Part shown: one piece after another, positions 62,332 to 64,000 of the stretch | How positions within the stretch are numbered: the stretch's first letter is position 1 | Layout: every line of letters begins with the position of its first letter | Assembly (NCBI GenBank): GCA_016201205.1 | Contig: JACQDF010000030.1 | Coordinates: 1 to 64,000 of the forward strand | Direction: 5' to 3' | Source: Acidobacteriota bacterium | Lineage (GTDB): Bacteria > Acidobacteriota > Terriglobia > Bryobacterales > Bryobacteraceae | DNA length: 64,000 nt | Program-made: the position numbers and the translations under genes | The notes under the pieces: generated by a model | The model's input: the letters and a program-made list of their open reading frames with translations, nothing else | What the model was told of the DNA's origin: nothing | Database searches by the model: none

Positions 62332-64000
62332 CTACGGCGCCGGACGCGCCCGCGCCGGTCCCCGCAGCACCGCATTCAGGAACAGCACATTCATCCCATC
62401 CATGAACGCACGGAAGTTGGGGTCCGCGGTAAATGCGATGATCTGCCCGCGGCCCTCGCGCTGCACCACCAATAAGGGCTTATAGGCAAGCTGCTTTCGA
62501 TTGTCCTCCCACATGTAGCCGGAAGCGGCCACCTCCTCCGGCCCGGCGAAGACGGCAGCGTTCACACCCTTGTCCAGCTTGATGGGCGTGAAAATGGCGC
62601 GGCCGTCGACCATGGCGTAGACGGAATCGCCCGCGCCGGCGGTCAGCCAATGTTCCGGATCCAGCTTCGCTTTTGCCAGAACGCCCGCGACGGGGTCAGG
62701 CAATTCGGCGTCGGCCTGGATCGCCTTGTCGAACTCCTCCTGTTTGATGAAGAGCTTGCCGGGAACGCGGGTTTCGCTGGGATCCGGTTTCTTGGGCGGC
62801 TCGCCTTGCCGCACCCGGTTCTCCTGCGAAATCGCGAGCAACGCGACGCGAGGATCGGCGAGATAGCCGGCGCCGCCGCCTCCCAGCGCAATGAGCGTGC
62901 CACCGGCGGAGACCCAATCTTTGATGCGGCGTGCTCCGTTGGCGCCGAGCACCGCGTTGTAGCCATCGCCAAAACCGGCATCCGGCAGGATCAGCACATG
63001 AAAGCGGGCCAGATCGGCTGAGGCCAGTTGCTGCGTGCGGACGGGGGTCACCGGGAGGCCATACTGGCGCTCGAGAACAAAGCGGGTATGGCCGGCGGAT
63101 CCCGGCGACGTGGGCCGGTCCCAGGCCAGCGCCACTTCCGGTTTTCTCAGCGGCATTACGTTGCGGCTGCCGAAGTTGACGCCGTCGTCGACCCAGCCGG
63201 TGCCGGTGGCGTAGACATCGACACCGTGCTCAGCGGCGAGTTTCGCCAGCGTCTCGACCAGCGCATCCGGATTCTCCTTCACTTTGAAGATGAGCGTACC
63301 GGCGCCGTAGTTGCGGCCATTTTGGATAAAGGCTTTATCGCTGCTCCAGGCGCGATAACCCTGCTTGAGGGCGGCGATCACCAAGCGGCCCGCCCCGGAA
63401 GAGCCCCAGGGAACAAGAAGCGCGACAGTCGCTTTGCCACCCACGATCTTGCCCTGCGGCATCACTCCGGCCCTCACCGGCTCGAAGGCTCCTGCCGTCG
63501 TCGAGCCGCTCGAGATCAGCTCGACCGAATAAAGCAATGGCAGCGACCAGGCGGTGACGTCGTAGATCTCATCGGGCAGCTTGCGGGCGCGGCGGCGCTC
63601 CTGTTCCTGAATGAACTTTTCCTCCATCGGGACGTTGCGATCGAGCAGGACGCGGATGAGGCGTTTGGAAGGCTGGGCGAGCGGAATCACGTAACTGCCG
63701 GCGGGCAGCTCGCGGTTCTGCACTTTCACCGGCGCGGTTGCCCGTTTCACCTCGATGCCCTGCTCAACCGGCAGGCCGGCCAGCTTGTCAACAGCGGTGA
63801 CGTTGCCGGTGCGTGGCAGAACATACTCGCGCACCGGCTCTTTGCCGCCTTCCTCGATCCCATTCTGGCGGAAGCGGTAGAACTTCTCGAGAAACTTTTC
63901 CCGGTGCTGGGCGGCTGCTTCCAGCGTGGACAGGGAGGCGACAAAATGCCGCCGCACGGTGTCGCGGAAATGGAAGACGGTCTCATCCGTCTTGCGCATC
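62332..64000 (-). CDS. M14-type zinc carboxypeptidase-like protein, C-terminal part
   Basis: At least 555 residues; the frame is open to the right edge, so the N-terminal catalytic domain is outside. The visible part matches the long C-terminal region of large acidobacterial M14-family proteins: FRDTVRRHFVASLSTLEAAA, PLAQPSKRLIRVLLDRNVPM, a glutamine-amidotransferase-like alpha/beta domain (FHVLILPDAGFGDGYNAVLG, RIKDWVSAGGTLIALGGG) and an end GRGQIIAFTADPNFRAFMDG. Zinc ligands cannot be checked here. Probably secreted. It converges on rpsT with a 5-base gap. Confidence 0.68.
   Translation of the reverse strand, partial: MRKTDETVFHFRDTVRRHFVASLSTLEAAAQHREKFLEKFYRFRQNGIEEGGKEPVREYVLPRTGNVTAVDKLAGLPVEQGIEVKRATAPVKVQNRELPAGSYVIPLAQPSKRLIRVLLDRNVPMEEKFIQEQERRRARKLPDEIYDVTAWSLPLLYSVELISSGSTTAGAFEPVRAGVMPQGKIVGGKATVALLVPWGSSGAGRLVIAALKQGYRAWSSDKAFIQNGRNYGAGTLIFKVKENPDALVETLAKLAAEHGVDVYATGTGWVDDGVNFGSRNVMPLRKPEVALAWDRPTSPGSAGHTRFVLERQYGLPVTPVRTQQLASADLARFHVLILPDAGFGDGYNAVLGANGARRIKDWVSAGGTLIALGGGGAGYLADPRVALLAISQENRVRQGEPPKKPDPSETRVPGKLFIKQEEFDKAIQADAELPDPVAGVLAKAKLDPEHWLTAGAGDSVYAMVDGRAIFTPIKLDKGVNAAVFAGPEEVAASGYMWEDNRKQLAYKPLLVVQREGRGQIIAFTADPNFRAFMDGMNVLFLNAVLRGPARARPAP

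Overview
The window is about 64 kb of GC-rich bacterial DNA with genes on both strands, short operons and three tRNA genes. Gene content points to an acidobacterium of the Bryobacterales/Solibacter kind. Evidence for this is the large Oar-like TonB-dependent receptors with an N-terminal carboxypeptidase-regulatory domain, an orphan duplicated MacB/FtsX-type permease, many Tat-exported sugar-processing enzymes, AddAB-type recombination nucleases and DUF1259 proteins. This is a family-level judgement from the sequence only; no search was run.

Layout. 1-3.6 kb: end of a TonB receptor, a REP-like palindrome, a GH28-like enzyme, a GNAT acetyltransferase, and a small protein next to a frameshifted aspartic protease. 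3.8-7.7 kb: an operon of a haem/copper monooxygenase-like protein, a formylglycine-generating-enzyme/hydrolase fusion and a tandem DUF1259 protein. 7.7-20.8 kb: orphan permease, membrane-bound spermidine-synthase-like protein, enolase-superfamily dehydratase, frameshifted acetyltransferase, Tat-exported esterase, DapA-like aldolase and a TonB receptor. 20.9-31.9 kb: dnaE, accA, a small membrane protein, addB, addA and a hypothetical gene preceded by a decayed copy of its own start. 32-45.8 kb: pseudo-receiver, HtrA, M20 peptidase, citrate synthase, a divergent Cys/Sec pair of thioredoxin-like proteins, sugar isomerase, degenerate GGDEF protein, hemerythrin, an RHH two-gene module, a MITE-like element, rpiB, glyA, a glycosyltransferase and a lactonase. 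45.8-55.8 kb: tRNA-Asp, VIT/vWA protein, response-regulator remnant, a three-gene CzcBAC-type metal efflux operon, and a sigma/anti-sigma pair. 55.8-64 kb: ACT protein, oxidoreductase, nitrilase, tRNA-Glu, cytochrome c, a glycosyltransferase fused to a peroxiredoxin with an in-frame UGA, tRNA-Arg, an AAA ATPase with a truncated partner, rpsT and the C-terminal part of an M14-type peptidase.

The most notable signal is selenocysteine. Two separate genes carry an in-frame TGA exactly where the family has a catalytic cysteine: U-T-H-C in a thioredoxin-like protein, and P-G-U-T in a Bcp-type peroxiredoxin. Each TGA is followed at the right distance by a hairpin with a GU-containing apical loop, as in bacterial SECIS elements. 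The peroxiredoxin reading frame is continuous with an upstream TIGR04282-type transferase, a family whose original name refers to selenodomain association. The ORF track splits both genes at the TGA. No selA/B/C/D genes are in the window.

Other recurring signals are a -10-like hexamer 6-7 nt before several start codons (probable leaderless mRNAs), two copies of one palindromic repeat 41 kb apart, a perfect CRP/FNR-type palindrome in front of hemerythrin, and several broken genes. Genes for polysaccharide or sugar-acid breakdown (GH28-like, enolase family, esterase, DapA-like, lactonase, Gfo/Idh, sugar isomerase, two TonB receptors) suggest a soil polymer degrader.
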